This document shows positions 54,605-64,000 of a stretch of DNA of 64,000 bases, in pieces (positions within the stretch are counted from its first letter, which is position 1; each line of letters starts with the position of its first letter). Both the position numbers and the translations under genes were made by a program. The notes beneath the pieces are model-generated. The model did not search any database, was not told where the DNA came from, and saw only the letters and a list, made by a program, of their open reading frames with translations. Source of the stretch: JAAYBF01 sp963716445 (GTDB lineage Bacteria > Actinomycetota > Thermoleophilia > Solirubrobacterales > Thermoleophilaceae); assembly GCA_963716445.1 (NCBI GenBank), contig OY970313.1, forward strand, positions 1,426,001-1,490,000. The letters run 5' to 3'.

Positions 54605-55342
54605 TCAGCCGGCGGCTGGGTCGTTGCCGGCGCCGCGGCGCAACGGGCGGACCTCGGCGCTCTCCGGTCGTTTGCCGGTGAGGTCGGCCAGCATGCCCTC
54701 GAGCTCGTTGACCCGGTCCGCGAGGCCCTTGAGCGCGTCCGCGACGGGGTCGGGTAGGTGAGCCCAGTCGGCGTCGGGCCCCTCCGGGCGCTTGCCGTTC
54801 ACGCGCACGGGGTGACCGGGATTGCCGACCACCGTCGCGTCCGCCGGCACGTCGTGGATCACGACGGAGTTGGCGCCGATCTTCGCGCGGTCGCCGACGT
54901 CGATCGGGCCGAGCAGCTTGGCGCCCGAGCCGACGACCACGTCGTCGCCGACCGTCGGATGGCGCTTGCCGCTCTCGAAGCCGGTCCCGCCGAGCGTCAC
55001 GCCCTGATAGAGCGTCACGTTGTCGCCGAGCTCGGCGGTCTCCCCGATCACGACGCCGGCCCCGTGGTCGATGAACAGCGCTTCGCCGATCTGGGCGTGG
55101 GGATGGATCTCGACGCCCGTGATCACCTTCGTCAGATTGGCGAGGAAGCGCGGCAGGATCGGCACGCCGGCCTCGTACAGCGCGTGGGCGACGCGGTGGG
55201 CGAGCAGCGCCTGGACGCCGCCGTAGGTGAGCAGGATCTCCAGCCGCCCGACGCCGTGCGCCGCCGGGTCGCGCGCTTGGGCCGCGGCGAGGTCCTGGCG
55301 GACCTCGCAGGAGACGCGGGTCAGGGTGTCGAGACCGGGCAT
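54605..55342 (-). CDS. cysE: Serine O-acetyltransferase
   Basis: Acetylates serine for cysteine synthesis. It has 245 aa: N-terminal helical part, then left-handed beta-helix hexapeptide repeats with IDHGAGVVIGETAELGDNVTLYQGVTLGG (catalytic His-Asp region), GKRHPTVGDDVVVGSGAKLLG and IGANSVV. The long C-terminal extension (about 40 residues) is charged and includes a helix. ATG at 55342. cysK lies just upstream in the same direction, 62 nt away. Confidence 0.95.
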   Translation of the reverse strand: MPGLDTLTRVSCEVRQDLAAAQARDPAAHGVGRLEILLTYGGVQALLAHRVAHALYEAGVPILPRFLANLTKVITGVEIHPHAQIGEALFIDHGAGVVIGETAELGDNVTLYQGVTLGGTGFESGKRHPTVGDDVVVGSGAKLLGPIDVGDRAKIGANSVVIHDVPADATVVGNPGHPVRVNGKRPEGPDADWAHLPDPVADALKGLADRVNELEGMLADLTGKRPESAEVRPLRRGAGNDPAAG

Positions 55343-55404
55343 CGCACTGGGGATTGTGGCGCAGCCACCGGCTCGGCTCGCGAAAAGCTTGCTCGCGGCC
55401 GCCT

Positions 55405-56334
55405 TCAGGGAGCGAAGAACGGCGCGCTGACGTAGCGCTCGCCGGAGTCGGGCATCACCACGACGATCCGCTTGCCGTCCATCTCCGATCGCGAGCCGAC
55501 CTGGATCGCCGCCCACAGCGCCGCGCCGCACGAGATCCCCGCCAGCACCCCCTCGCGGTGCGCGCAGAGGCGCGCCGTGCCGATCGCGTCCTCGTCGGAG
55601 ACCGGGATCACCTCGTCGAGGATCTCTCGGTTGAGCACGGCCGGGACGAAGCCCGCGCCGATGCCCTGTATCCGGTGGGGCCCCGGCTTGCCGCCCGAGA
55701 TCACGGCCGATCCGCGTGGCTCGACGGCGATCACGCGCAGGTCCGGGTTGAGCTCCTTGAGCCGCTCCCCGGCGCCGGTGATCGTGCCGCCGGTGCCGAC
55801 ACCGGCGACCAGCGCGTCGACGCGGCCGTCCATGTCGCGCCAGATCTCCTCAGCGGTGGTGAGCCGGTGGATCTGTGGGTTGGCCGGATTCGAGAACTGG
55901 TCGGGGATGAAGGCCGGCGCGCGCTCGTCGGCGATCTCCCGGGCGGCGGAGACCGCCTCGTCCATCCCTCCCATCGTCTCGGTGATCCGCACCTCGGCGC
56001 CGTAGAGCTTCAGCAGGCTCTGGCGCTCGCGGCTCATCCCCTCCGGCATCGCCAGCACGAGGTCGTAGCCGCGCGCCGCGCAGACGAAGGCGAGCGCGAT
56101 CCCCGTGTTGCCGGAGGTCGCCTCGACGATCGTCGTCTTGCCCGGCTCGATCTCCCCCGCCGCCTCGGCCGCGTCGATCATCGCCACGCCGATCCGGTCC
56201 TTGACGCTGCCCGCGGGGTTGTGGACCTCGAGCTTGGCGATCAGCTCCGCCCCGCAGTCCGGCGCGATCCGCCCGAGGCGGACCATCGGCGTGTCGCCGA
56301 TCAGGTCCGAGGGGTTGCTGGGAATCGCGGTCAA
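55405..56334 (-). CDS. cysK: Cysteine synthase A (O-acetylserine sulfhydrylase)
   Basis: Fold-type II PLP enzyme, 309 aa: IGDTPMVRL, PLP lysine in HNPAGSVKDRIGVAM, EATSGNTGIALAF, the GVGTGGTITGAGE phosphate loop and GISCGAALWAA. TTG start at 56334 gives the usual N-terminus (TAIPSNPSDLIGDTP) and family length; a longer frame would run back into the regulator gene. It converts O-acetylserine and sulfide to cysteine, with CysE encoded next. Confidence 0.95.
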   Translation of the reverse strand: MTAIPSNPSDLIGDTPMVRLGRIAPDCGAELIAKLEVHNPAGSVKDRIGVAMIDAAEAAGEIEPGKTTIVEATSGNTGIALAFVCAARGYDLVLAMPEGMSRERQSLLKLYGAEVRITETMGGMDEAVSAAREIADERAPAFIPDQFSNPANPQIHRLTTAEEIWRDMDGRVDALVAGVGTGGTITGAGERLKELNPDLRVIAVEPRGSAVISGGKPGPHRIQGIGAGFVPAVLNREILDEVIPVSDEDAIGTARLCAHREGVLAGISCGAALWAAIQVGSRSEMDGKRIVVVMPDSGERYVSAPFFAP

Positions 56335-56348
56335 GTCGATGCGCCCGC

Positions 56349-56747
56349 TCAGATGTAGTACATCGGCGAGCTCGCCTCGGCCTCGCGGTCGGCGAGGTCG
56401 GCGATCGTCGTGCGTCCGAGGACGGCCTTCAAGGCGTCGGTCGCCTCCGCCCATACGGAGTCGGCGTCGGAGGAGCCGGCGGCGAGCTCGCCGTCGAGCA
56501 GCTCGGTCACCTCGAGCACCGTGATCTCGGCGGGCGGCCGGGCGAACAGGTAGCCGCCCTTGACGCCGCGCTGGCTCTGGAGGATCCCGGCACGACGCAG
56601 CGTGGCGAAGAGGCCCTCGAGGAACTGCACGGGGATCTCGCGCGCCTTCGCGATCTCCCCGATCGGCACCGGCTGACCGGCTCCCCTGCGCACCAGCTCG
56701 GTCAGGGCGCGTACCGCGTAGGGAGACTTGCTGGTGATCGTCAGCAC
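56349..56747 (-). CDS. Rrf2-family regulator lacking iron-sulfur cysteines (CymR-like)
   Basis: 132 aa Rrf2 protein: winged helix SKSPYAVRALTELVRRG, IGEIAKAREIPVQFLEGLFATLRRAGIL and QRGVKGGYLFARPPAEITVLEV. It has no cysteine at all, so it cannot hold the IscR-type cluster and instead resembles CymR, which represses cysteine genes in complex with CysK. It lies 14 nt upstream of cysK, which strengthens this. GTG start. The partner complex is inference. Confidence 0.85.
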   Translation of the reverse strand: MLTITSKSPYAVRALTELVRRGAGQPVPIGEIAKAREIPVQFLEGLFATLRRAGILQSQRGVKGGYLFARPPAEITVLEVTELLDGELAAGSSDADSVWAEATDALKAVLGRTTIADLADREAEASSPMYYI

Positions 56748-56764
56748 CGCAGCGAGTCTAGGTT

Positions 56765-57214
56765 ATGGCGATGCGGAAACTCGCCCGTGCAGCCGCGCCG
56801 TTCCTCCCCGCGCTGGCGCTGATGGCGCTGATCTTCGCCGGCTCGGCGATGCCCGGCGACGGCGACGACCACGGCCTGCTCGTGCTGATCCTGCGCAAGC
56901 TGACCCACTTCGCCGAGTACTTCGCCCTGACGGGCCTCTGGTGGTGGGCGCTCAGCTCACGCCTGGGAACCCGGCGAGCGCTCGTCCCGGCGCTCGCCAT
57001 CGCCGTCGCCTACGCCATCTCCGACGAGTTCCACCAGACCTTCGTCGACGGCCGCACCGGCACACCCCGCGACGTCCTCATCGACACCGCCGGAGCCCTC
57101 ACCGCCACCTACCTGATCGTCCGCAGGCGCAAGCCGCGTCCCGGCGATGAGCTGAGCGTGCCTGGCAAGGAAGAGGGGGCCGTGGCGGGCGCCAGCCCGC
57201 GAGGCTCCCGATGA
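56765..57214 (+). CDS. VanZ-family membrane protein with repeat-encoded tail
   Basis: 149 aa with four hydrophobic helices. VanZ signatures are LRKLTHFAEYFALTGLWWWAL and AISDEFHQTFVDGRTGTPRDVLIDTAGA. VanZ homologues have poorly known cell-envelope roles. The last 21 or so residues (ELSVPGKEEGAVAGASPRGSR) are encoded by a structured repeat, so the original end was likely earlier. ATG start at 56765, 17 bp from the divergent Rrf2 gene. Confidence 0.85.
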   Translation: MAMRKLARAAAPFLPALALMALIFAGSAMPGDGDDHGLLVLILRKLTHFAEYFALTGLWWWALSSRLGTRRALVPALAIAVAYAISDEFHQTFVDGRTGTPRDVLIDTAGALTATYLIVRRRKPRPGDELSVPGKEEGAVAGASPRGSR

Positions 57215-57233
57215 CGCGGCCAGGCACGCTCAG
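57152..57233. repeat. Structured palindromic repeat, copy 2
   Basis: 82 nt closed by a 15-bp outer stem CTGAGCGTGCCTGGC/GCCAGGCACGCTCAG, with the same conserved core and inner stems as the 42.8-kb copy. It contains the stop codon of the VanZ-like gene (57212-57214). Confidence 0.85.
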
Positions 57234-57245
57234 ATCGCGCCGGAG

Positions 57246-57327
57246 CTGAGCGTGGCTGGCAAGGAAGAGGGGGCCGTGGCGGGCGCCAGCCCGCGAGGCT
57301 CCCGATGACGCGGCCAGGCGCGCTCAG
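57246..57327. repeat. Structured palindromic repeat, copy 3
   Basis: 82 nt, direct repeat of copy 2 at 94-bp spacing; outer stem CTGAGCGTGGCTGGC/GCCAGGCGCGCTCAG keeps pairing with one wobble and one mismatch. It contains the stop codon of the convergent HDOD gene (57324-57326). The core is identical to the other copies. Confidence 0.85.
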
Positions 57328-58412
57328 ATCGCGCCGGGTAGCCAGCCGCGGGCGGTGGCGGTGAGAACGGCTTGGGCGCGGTCCGCGGCGCCGAGCTTCG
57401 CGTAGGTGTTGTGCAGGTGCGTGCGCACCGTGCTCGTCGACAGCTCCAGCTCTGCGGCGATCTGCTTGTAGACCTTGCCCTCCGCCAGCTTGCGCAGGAC
57501 GTCGAGCTCGCGCTTCGACAGCGGGCAAGGGTCGACGTGGCGCGGGCCGTTGCCCTCGCTCGCATAGGGAAACTCGTACATCAGGCTGCGCAGGTCCTCG
57601 GGGGACAGCTCGAGCGCCTGGCCGGCCGCGAGCAGCTCGTTGCGGTCGACCGCCTCGCCGTGTCCGTAGTGGGCCAGCATGTCGGCGAGGCGGACCATCG
57701 CGGCCTGCCCCTCTGCGTCGTCGGAGTGGTGGCGCTCGATCGCCGAGGCGAGGCTGTCCGGCAGTCCCCAGCGGCGGGCGAGCACCCCGCCGACGACGGC
57801 GTGGTCGACCCCCAGCTCCACCCGCTCGCGGTGGACCCGCTCGCCCGGAGTGCGGGCGTCGCCGTGGATCTCCTCCGGATACGCCGGATAGGACTGGACG
57901 AGCACGAGCTTGCCGATGTCGTGGACGAGGGCCACCGTCATCAGGTCCTCGCGCTTGTCGTAGCCGGTGTCGCGAGCGAGCTTGTCGGCGGCGGCCTGCG
58001 TGGCGACCGCGTGCAGCCGGAAGCGCTCCGGCATCACGTCCCAGCCCGGGCTGCGCTCGAAGAAGTCGAAGGTCTGGCTCTGGCGCGCGAGCTGCTCCAC
58101 GCGCTGCTCGCCGAGCAGCTCGACGGCGTCGCGTACGCAGGCGACCTTGCCACCGCGCGGCGAGACGGCGCCGTTGGCGAGCCGCAGCGCCGTGGTGACC
58201 AGCGCGAGGTCGGACTCGATCGCCTCGACGATCTTGCTCGTCGCGGGCGAGCTGTCACCGACCACGCGCAGCACGCGGCTGCGCGACTCGGCGAGCGCGG
58301 GGAACGCCTCGAGCGCCTCGAAGGCCGCCGTCAGCCGGCGGCCGTGGCCCTCGCTGGCGCGACCGATTCCATGTGCCGCCGAGGCTGGTGTCTTGGAGAT
58401 GAGCGCTTGCAC
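57324..58412 (-). CDS. HDOD-domain protein fused to a LuxR-type DNA-binding domain
   Basis: 362 aa. An HDOD signalling domain fills about residues 30-240 (LVTTALRLANG, LRDAVELLG-type RDAVELLGEQRVEQLARQ, VALVHDIGKLVLVQ). A LuxR/GerE helix-turn-helix follows at about 297-358 (LSKRELDVLRKLAEGKVYKQIAAELELSTSTVRTHLHN). HDOD proteins usually link to chemotaxis, c-di-GMP or stress output; direct fusion to LuxR suggests a one-component regulator with unknown signal. GTG start at 58412. Its stop lies in a repeat. Confidence 0.85.
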   Translation of the reverse strand: MQALISKTPASAAHGIGRASEGHGRRLTAAFEALEAFPALAESRSRVLRVVGDSSPATSKIVEAIESDLALVTTALRLANGAVSPRGGKVACVRDAVELLGEQRVEQLARQSQTFDFFERSPGWDVMPERFRLHAVATQAAADKLARDTGYDKREDLMTVALVHDIGKLVLVQSYPAYPEEIHGDARTPGERVHRERVELGVDHAVVGGVLARRWGLPDSLASAIERHHSDDAEGQAAMVRLADMLAHYGHGEAVDRNELLAAGQALELSPEDLRSLMYEFPYASEGNGPRHVDPCPLSKRELDVLRKLAEGKVYKQIAAELELSTSTVRTHLHNTYAKLGAADRAQAVLTATARGWLPGAI

Positions 58413-58474
58413 CCGGTCCTTGCCGTTCGATCCAGCCGGTGGCGGCCGATCACCGGACCTATCGGCACCCCATG

Positions 58475-58494
58475 TAGAGGCTTGAGGGCGGGTT
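58475..58494. repeat. Sequence resembling the insertion-sequence terminus
   Basis: TAGAGGCTTGAGGGCGGGTT matches the flank plus terminal repeat of the 52.5-kb insertion sequence (TAGAGGCTTGATGCGGGTT) except for a small change. It overlaps the stop codon of gltX. It could be a relic of an excised copy or chance. Confidence 0.35.
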
Positions 58495-59824
58495 AGAAAC
58501 GCGCAAGCGCCGTGTCGATGCGCGCCAGCGTCTCCTCGCGCCCGAGCGCCACGACGGACTCGAAGATGCCCGGCGAGATCGTGCTGCCGCTGATCGCGAC
58601 CCGGACCGGCTGGAAGACCTCGCGGGGCTTGACCTCGAACCGCTCGACGACGGCACGCAGCGCCGCCTCGACGCCCTCGACGTCGAACGGCTCCAGCTCG
58701 GCGAGCGCGGCTCGCGCGGCGACGAGCCGCTCCTCGGCGCCGTCGACCATCGCCTTCGCCCACGACTTCTCGTCGTAGGGCTGGCGTTCGACCAGGAACC
58801 CGGCGAGCGGCCAGAACTCGTCGAGCGTCTGCATCTTGTCCTGCGCCAGCTCCGCCGCCTGCTCGAGGCCGCCGCGGCCGAGCCGCCGCTCGAGCCGTTC
58901 GGCCAGGTCCCTCGGCTCGAGCTCGCGCAGGTAGCGCCCGTTCATCCAGCGCAGCTTCTGCTCGTCGAACACCGCCGGGGAGCGCGAGACGCGCGCGAGG
59001 TCGAAGCTCTCGACGAGCCGCTCGGTCGGGATCAGCGTCGTCGAGTCGTCGAGCGACCAGCCGAGCAGGGCTATGTAGTTGCGCACCGCCTCGGGCAGGT
59101 AGCCGGCTTCGCGCAGCTCCTGGACCGACGCGGCGCCGTGGCGCTTGGAGAGCTTCCTACCGTCCGGCCCGTGGAGCAGCGGCAGGTGGGCGTAGATTGG
59201 CGGCGGCGCGTCGAGGGCCTCGAGCACGAGCAGCTGCTTGGGGGTGTTGGAGAGGTGATCCTCGCCGCGCACGACGTGCGTGATGCCGGCGTCGAGGTCG
59301 TCGATCGCGACCGCGAAGTTGTAGAGCACGGACCCGTCCTCGCGGGCGATCACCGGATCGTCGATGTGCTCGTGCTCGAAGCTGGTGTCGCCGCGGATCG
59401 CGTCGTGGACGACGGTCGTGCCGTCGTCGGGCACGCGCAGCCGGATCGCGCCGTCGCTCTCCTCCTTGCCGCGGAAGCCGCGCCCGGGGTAGCGCTGCTT
59501 CCATTCGGCGACCTCGGCGGTCGCCGCGTTGGAGCGGTAGGCGTGGCCGCTGTCGAGCAGCTGGGCGAGCGCCTCGCGATGGCGATCGGAGCGCTGGCTC
59601 TGGAACATCGGGCCCTCGTCGAAGTCGAGCTCGAGCCAGCTCAGGGCGTCGAGGATCTGCTCGACGTTCTCCTCAGTCGAGCGCTCGCGGTCGGTATCCT
59701 CGACCCGCAGCACGAGCTCGCCCCCGGACCTGCGGGCGAGGAGCCAGTTGTAGAGCGCCGTGCGCGCGCCGCCGATGTGCAGCGCGCCCGTGGGCGAAGG
59801 AGCGAATCTGACTCTGATGGACAC
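58493..59824 (-). CDS. gltX: Glutamyl-tRNA synthetase
   Basis: Class I synthetase, 443 aa: N-terminal VRFAPSPTGALHIGGARTALYNWLLAR (HIGH motif as HIGG), ELVLRVEDTDRERS, and KMSKS motif as GRKLSKRHGAASV. It lacks a discriminating extra C-terminal region, fitting a non-discriminating enzyme that also charges tRNA(Gln), consistent with gatCAB in this window. GTG start at 59824; divergent nfo starts 9 bp away. Confidence 0.95.
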   Translation of the reverse strand: MSIRVRFAPSPTGALHIGGARTALYNWLLARRSGGELVLRVEDTDRERSTEENVEQILDALSWLELDFDEGPMFQSQRSDRHREALAQLLDSGHAYRSNAATAEVAEWKQRYPGRGFRGKEESDGAIRLRVPDDGTTVVHDAIRGDTSFEHEHIDDPVIAREDGSVLYNFAVAIDDLDAGITHVVRGEDHLSNTPKQLLVLEALDAPPPIYAHLPLLHGPDGRKLSKRHGAASVQELREAGYLPEAVRNYIALLGWSLDDSTTLIPTERLVESFDLARVSRSPAVFDEQKLRWMNGRYLRELEPRDLAERLERRLGRGGLEQAAELAQDKMQTLDEFWPLAGFLVERQPYDEKSWAKAMVDGAEERLVAARAALAELEPFDVEGVEAALRAVVERFEVKPREVFQPVRVAISGSTISPGIFESVVALGREETLARIDTALARF

Positions 59825-59833
59825 GGACGCGGC

Positions 59834-60700
59834 ATGCTAATCGGCGCCCACGTCTCGACCGCCGGCGGTCTGGCCAAAGCCCATGCGCGCGGCGTCGAGA
59901 TCGGCGCCGACGCGATCCAGGTCTTCAACCAGTCGCCGCGGATGTGGAAGCCGACGCGCTGGAAGGACGGCGACGTCGCCGCGTTCCTCGAGCTGATGGG
60001 CGAGGGGCCGATCGAGTCGGTCGTGATCCATGCGGTCTACCTGATCAACTGCGCGTCGAAGGACCCGGAGATCCGGGCGAAGTCGCTCGCCTCGCTGACG
60101 CACTCGCTGCGGATGGGCGACGCGATCGGCGCCGACGGCGTCGTGCTGCACCCCGGCTCGACGGTCGGCGAGCCGCACGGCGAAGCGCTCGAGCGCGTCG
60201 GCGAGGTCCTGCGCGAGGCGCTGGCGGAGTCTGACTCCTGCCCGCTGCTGCTCGAGGACACCGCGGGCGCCGGCAATACGCTCGGCCGGTCGTTCGAGGA
60301 GCTCGCGCGGATCCTCGAGCTGGCCGGCGATCACGACCGGCTCGGCCTCTGCCTCGACTCCTGCCACCTGCTCGCGAGCGGCTTCGATGTCCGCACGGCC
60401 GAGGGGATCGAGAGGGTGATGGACGACTGCGTGTCGATCGCCGGCGCCGACCGCCTGCTCTGCCTGCACGTCAACGACTCGCAGACGCCGCTCGGCTCTA
60501 ACCGCGACCGCCATGCGCCGCTCGGCGAGGGCGAGCTCGGCCCGCGCGGCTGTGGCGCGTTCCTGTCAGAGCCACGCTTCGAGGGCCTGCCGGCGATCTT
60601 CGAGGGCCCCGGGCTCGACGGCAAGGCGCCGAGCGCGCGGGACGTCGCCCGCGCGCGGGAGCTGCGCCGCGACGGCCTGCGGGCGCGCGGGCGCAAATAG
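59834..60700 (+). CDS. nfo: Endonuclease IV (AP endonuclease)
   Basis: Tri-zinc AP endonuclease of 288 aa. It has IGAHVSTAGGLAKAHARGVEIGADAIQVF, NQSPRMWKP, VIHAVYLINCAS, LHPGST, the metal-binding LLEDTAGAGNTLGRSF and GLCLDSCHLLASGFD, and LHVNDSQTPLGSNRDRHAPLGEGELG. It cuts DNA at abasic sites, following glycosylases such as Mpg at 2 kb. ATG at 59834, only 9 bp from the divergent gltX start, so a shared or overlapping promoter is needed. Confidence 0.96.
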   Translation: MLIGAHVSTAGGLAKAHARGVEIGADAIQVFNQSPRMWKPTRWKDGDVAAFLELMGEGPIESVVIHAVYLINCASKDPEIRAKSLASLTHSLRMGDAIGADGVVLHPGSTVGEPHGEALERVGEVLREALAESDSCPLLLEDTAGAGNTLGRSFEELARILELAGDHDRLGLCLDSCHLLASGFDVRTAEGIERVMDDCVSIAGADRLLCLHVNDSQTPLGSNRDRHAPLGEGELGPRGCGAFLSEPRFEGLPAIFEGPGLDGKAPSARDVARARELRRDGLRARGRK

Positions 60701-60737
60701 CGTGCGACGCGCTTGTGTAACAAGTTGGCCCGAGCGC

Positions 60738-60766
60738 TTGCCGTGGAGGGCTGTGGTGGCTAAGTT
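60738..60766 (+). promoter_or_regulatory. Candidate promoter of the zinc-ribbon protein gene
   Basis: TTGCCG and TAAGTT are 17 nt apart, ending 14 nt before the ATG at 60781. No Shine-Dalgarno sequence is seen. A small palindrome CTTGTGTAACAAG lies just upstream (about 60712-60724) and may be an operator or the end of nfo. Confidence 0.45.
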
Positions 60767-60780
60767 GCCTGCATATCTGC

Positions 60781-61116
60781 ATGGCACTCACCGACCGCCC
60801 CGATTTCCAAGCCTGGCTCGAGCGCTTCGAAGCGCGCCATGAGCAGCTGCATGGAGCCGGGCGCCCACCCCGCCCCGGCCACTGCGACGGCTGCGGCGGC
60901 CGGCTCGCCGCTCCGGCTTCGCCCACCGGCCTCTGCCTAGTCTGCCTCGCCGAGCAGTACGGCCGCGACCGGACGCGCGCCGCCGCGGGGATCGCGGGTG
61001 CGCTGCGCGCCGCGCTGGCGCGCAACGCCGACACCCCGATCGAGGACATTCGCGAGGCCGTCGAGCAGGTCCTCGACGACTACGAGCGCGGGACCGCGGA
61101 CAGCAGCGCCCTATAG
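60781..61116 (+). CDS. Small zinc-ribbon-like protein of unknown function
   Basis: 111 aa. CDGCGGRL and CLVCLAEQYG form a CxxC...CxxC ribbon at about 36-60, flanked by charged helices; the C-terminal half (ALRAALARNADTPIEDIREAVEQVLDDYE) looks like an amphipathic helix pair. No family recognised. It converges on the Cys-rich gene; their stop codons fall inside CTATAG (61111-61116). Confidence 0.75.
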   Translation: MALTDRPDFQAWLERFEARHEQLHGAGRPPRPGHCDGCGGRLAAPASPTGLCLVCLAEQYGRDRTRAAAGIAGALRAALARNADTPIEDIREAVEQVLDDYERGTADSSAL

Positions 61117-61497
61117 CCGGTCGCGCAGGTCGAAGTCCGCCGCCTCCGGCTTGGCGAAGAAGCCGGGGTTCACGCAGTCGAAGGCATCGCCATGGCCGTC
61201 GTAGGCCATCTCGACGGAGGACCGGCAGCGGTCGAGCGGGACGCCGGTCATCTTCACGCCGCCGTAGCCGTGCCGGGTGCGCTGCGCCGACTCGTAGACG
61301 TCGACGTCGATCTCGGCGCGGAAGACCTTATTCATGCACCCCATGTAGCGGGCGCCGGTCTCCTCGTCGTCGTAGAGGTAGAGGAACTCGCAGCCGCTTT
61401 CGATGCAGCCGGCCGGGTGGACGACCCGGTCGCAGAACGAGCAGCACTGCCGGCACTCATGCCGCTCCTTCAAGTCGGGTACGGATGCCTGCTCCAC
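61111..61497 (-). CDS. Cysteine-rich protein of unknown function
   Basis: 128 aa with ten cysteines, many near the N-terminus (ECRQCCSFCDRVVHPAGCIESGCEF), followed by YLYDDEETGARYMGCMNKVFRAEID, YGGVKMTGVPLDRCRS and FDCVNPGFF. The pattern suggests a metal or iron-sulfur site. Not recognised; homologues may be confined to this bacterial group. GTG start at 61497. It lies after dnaE in the same direction but behind a strong hairpin. Confidence 0.75.
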   Translation of the reverse strand: MEQASVPDLKERHECRQCCSFCDRVVHPAGCIESGCEFLYLYDDEETGARYMGCMNKVFRAEIDVDVYESAQRTRHGYGGVKMTGVPLDRCRSSVEMAYDGHGDAFDCVNPGFFAKPEAADFDLRDRL

Positions 61498-61505
61498 GAC
61501 GCCCA

Positions 61506-61528
61506 GGGTAGCCGCCCGGCGGCTACCC
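61506..61528 (-). terminator. Candidate dnaE terminator
   Basis: GGGTAGCCGCC and GGCGGCTACCC form perfect 11-bp arms around one base, 23 nt past the dnaE stop and just upstream of the Cys-rich gene. In practice the tip would open to a larger loop. Confidence 0.6.
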
Positions 61529-61551
61529 GACCGCCGCGAGCCGTCAGAGGG

Positions 61552-64000
<2,449 letters not shown>

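Noticed and set aside
57152..57327. CRISPR array or tRNA pair
   Set aside because: Only two units, no unique spacers of fixed length, no cas genes, and the fold is not a cloverleaf.

Overview
The window is high-GC DNA with dense, mostly overlapping genes, many GTG starts and some TTG or CTG starts. Complete menaquinone (Men) and branched-chain amino acid gene sets, an actinobacterial-type SerC and GatCAB point to an actinobacterium. The style fits the deep-branching Thermoleophilia/Solirubrobacterales, but that placement is inference from gene style, not from a marker gene. No rRNA or tRNA gene was seen.

Layout. 1-4.8 kb: end of a class A penicillin-binding protein, a 3-methyladenine glycosylase, argH and a nucleotide-sugar-type dehydrogenase. 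4.8-9.6 kb (minus): DegT aminotransferase, cimA, ilvE, leuB. 9.8-17 kb (plus): a tightly coupled catabolic and uptake operon (SDR, enolase-superfamily enzyme, unknown protein, DUF3830 protein, complete ABC sugar-type importer). 17-21.6 kb (minus): leuD, leuC, an XRE-cupin regulator, an SDR and a PucR-type regulator, divergent from a fatty-acid desaturase. 22.7-32.3 kb (minus): iron alcohol dehydrogenase, leuA behind a leucine leader peptide, quinone oxidoreductase, serA-serC behind a ZTP riboswitch, ilvC, menE. 32.3-39.7 kb: menB-menA-menC, menH, menD and an isochorismate synthase gene, interrupted by a 478-bp MITE-like element. 39.9-42.1 kb: ilvN and ilvB. 42.3-52.1 kb (minus): two small membrane proteins, a GNAT protein, NADH dehydrogenase, gatCAB, a membrane protein, folD and a UvrD/PcrA helicase. 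52.1-53.75 kb: a decayed vapBC pair, then a second MITE copy split by an IS982-like element. 53.8-64 kb: queuosine salvage protein, cysE, cysK, Rrf2 regulator, VanZ-like protein, HDOD-LuxR fusion, gltX, nfo, two small proteins and dnaE (incomplete).

Working together. The window holds nearly the whole route to isoleucine, valine and leucine (cimA, leuA-D, ilvB/N/C/E; no ilvD was seen) scattered over several transcripts. It also holds most of menaquinone ring assembly (menF, D, H, C, E, B, A), serine synthesis from 3-phosphoglycerate (serA, serC; no serB), and cysteine synthesis from serine (cysE, cysK with an Rrf2 regulator). Leucine is sensed by attenuation at leuA, and ZTP, the signal of low one-carbon folate, appears to be sensed at serC-serA.

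The unexplained layer is repeats. There is a structured repeat with an identical 54-nt core (three copies) placed at gene 3' ends, a MITE family with 98-bp inverted termini, and a 44-nt hairpin family shared by the MITEs and the gap before leuA. A long inverted repeat sits between the desaturase and the alcohol dehydrogenase. Three convergent gene pairs end in a shared CTAG.
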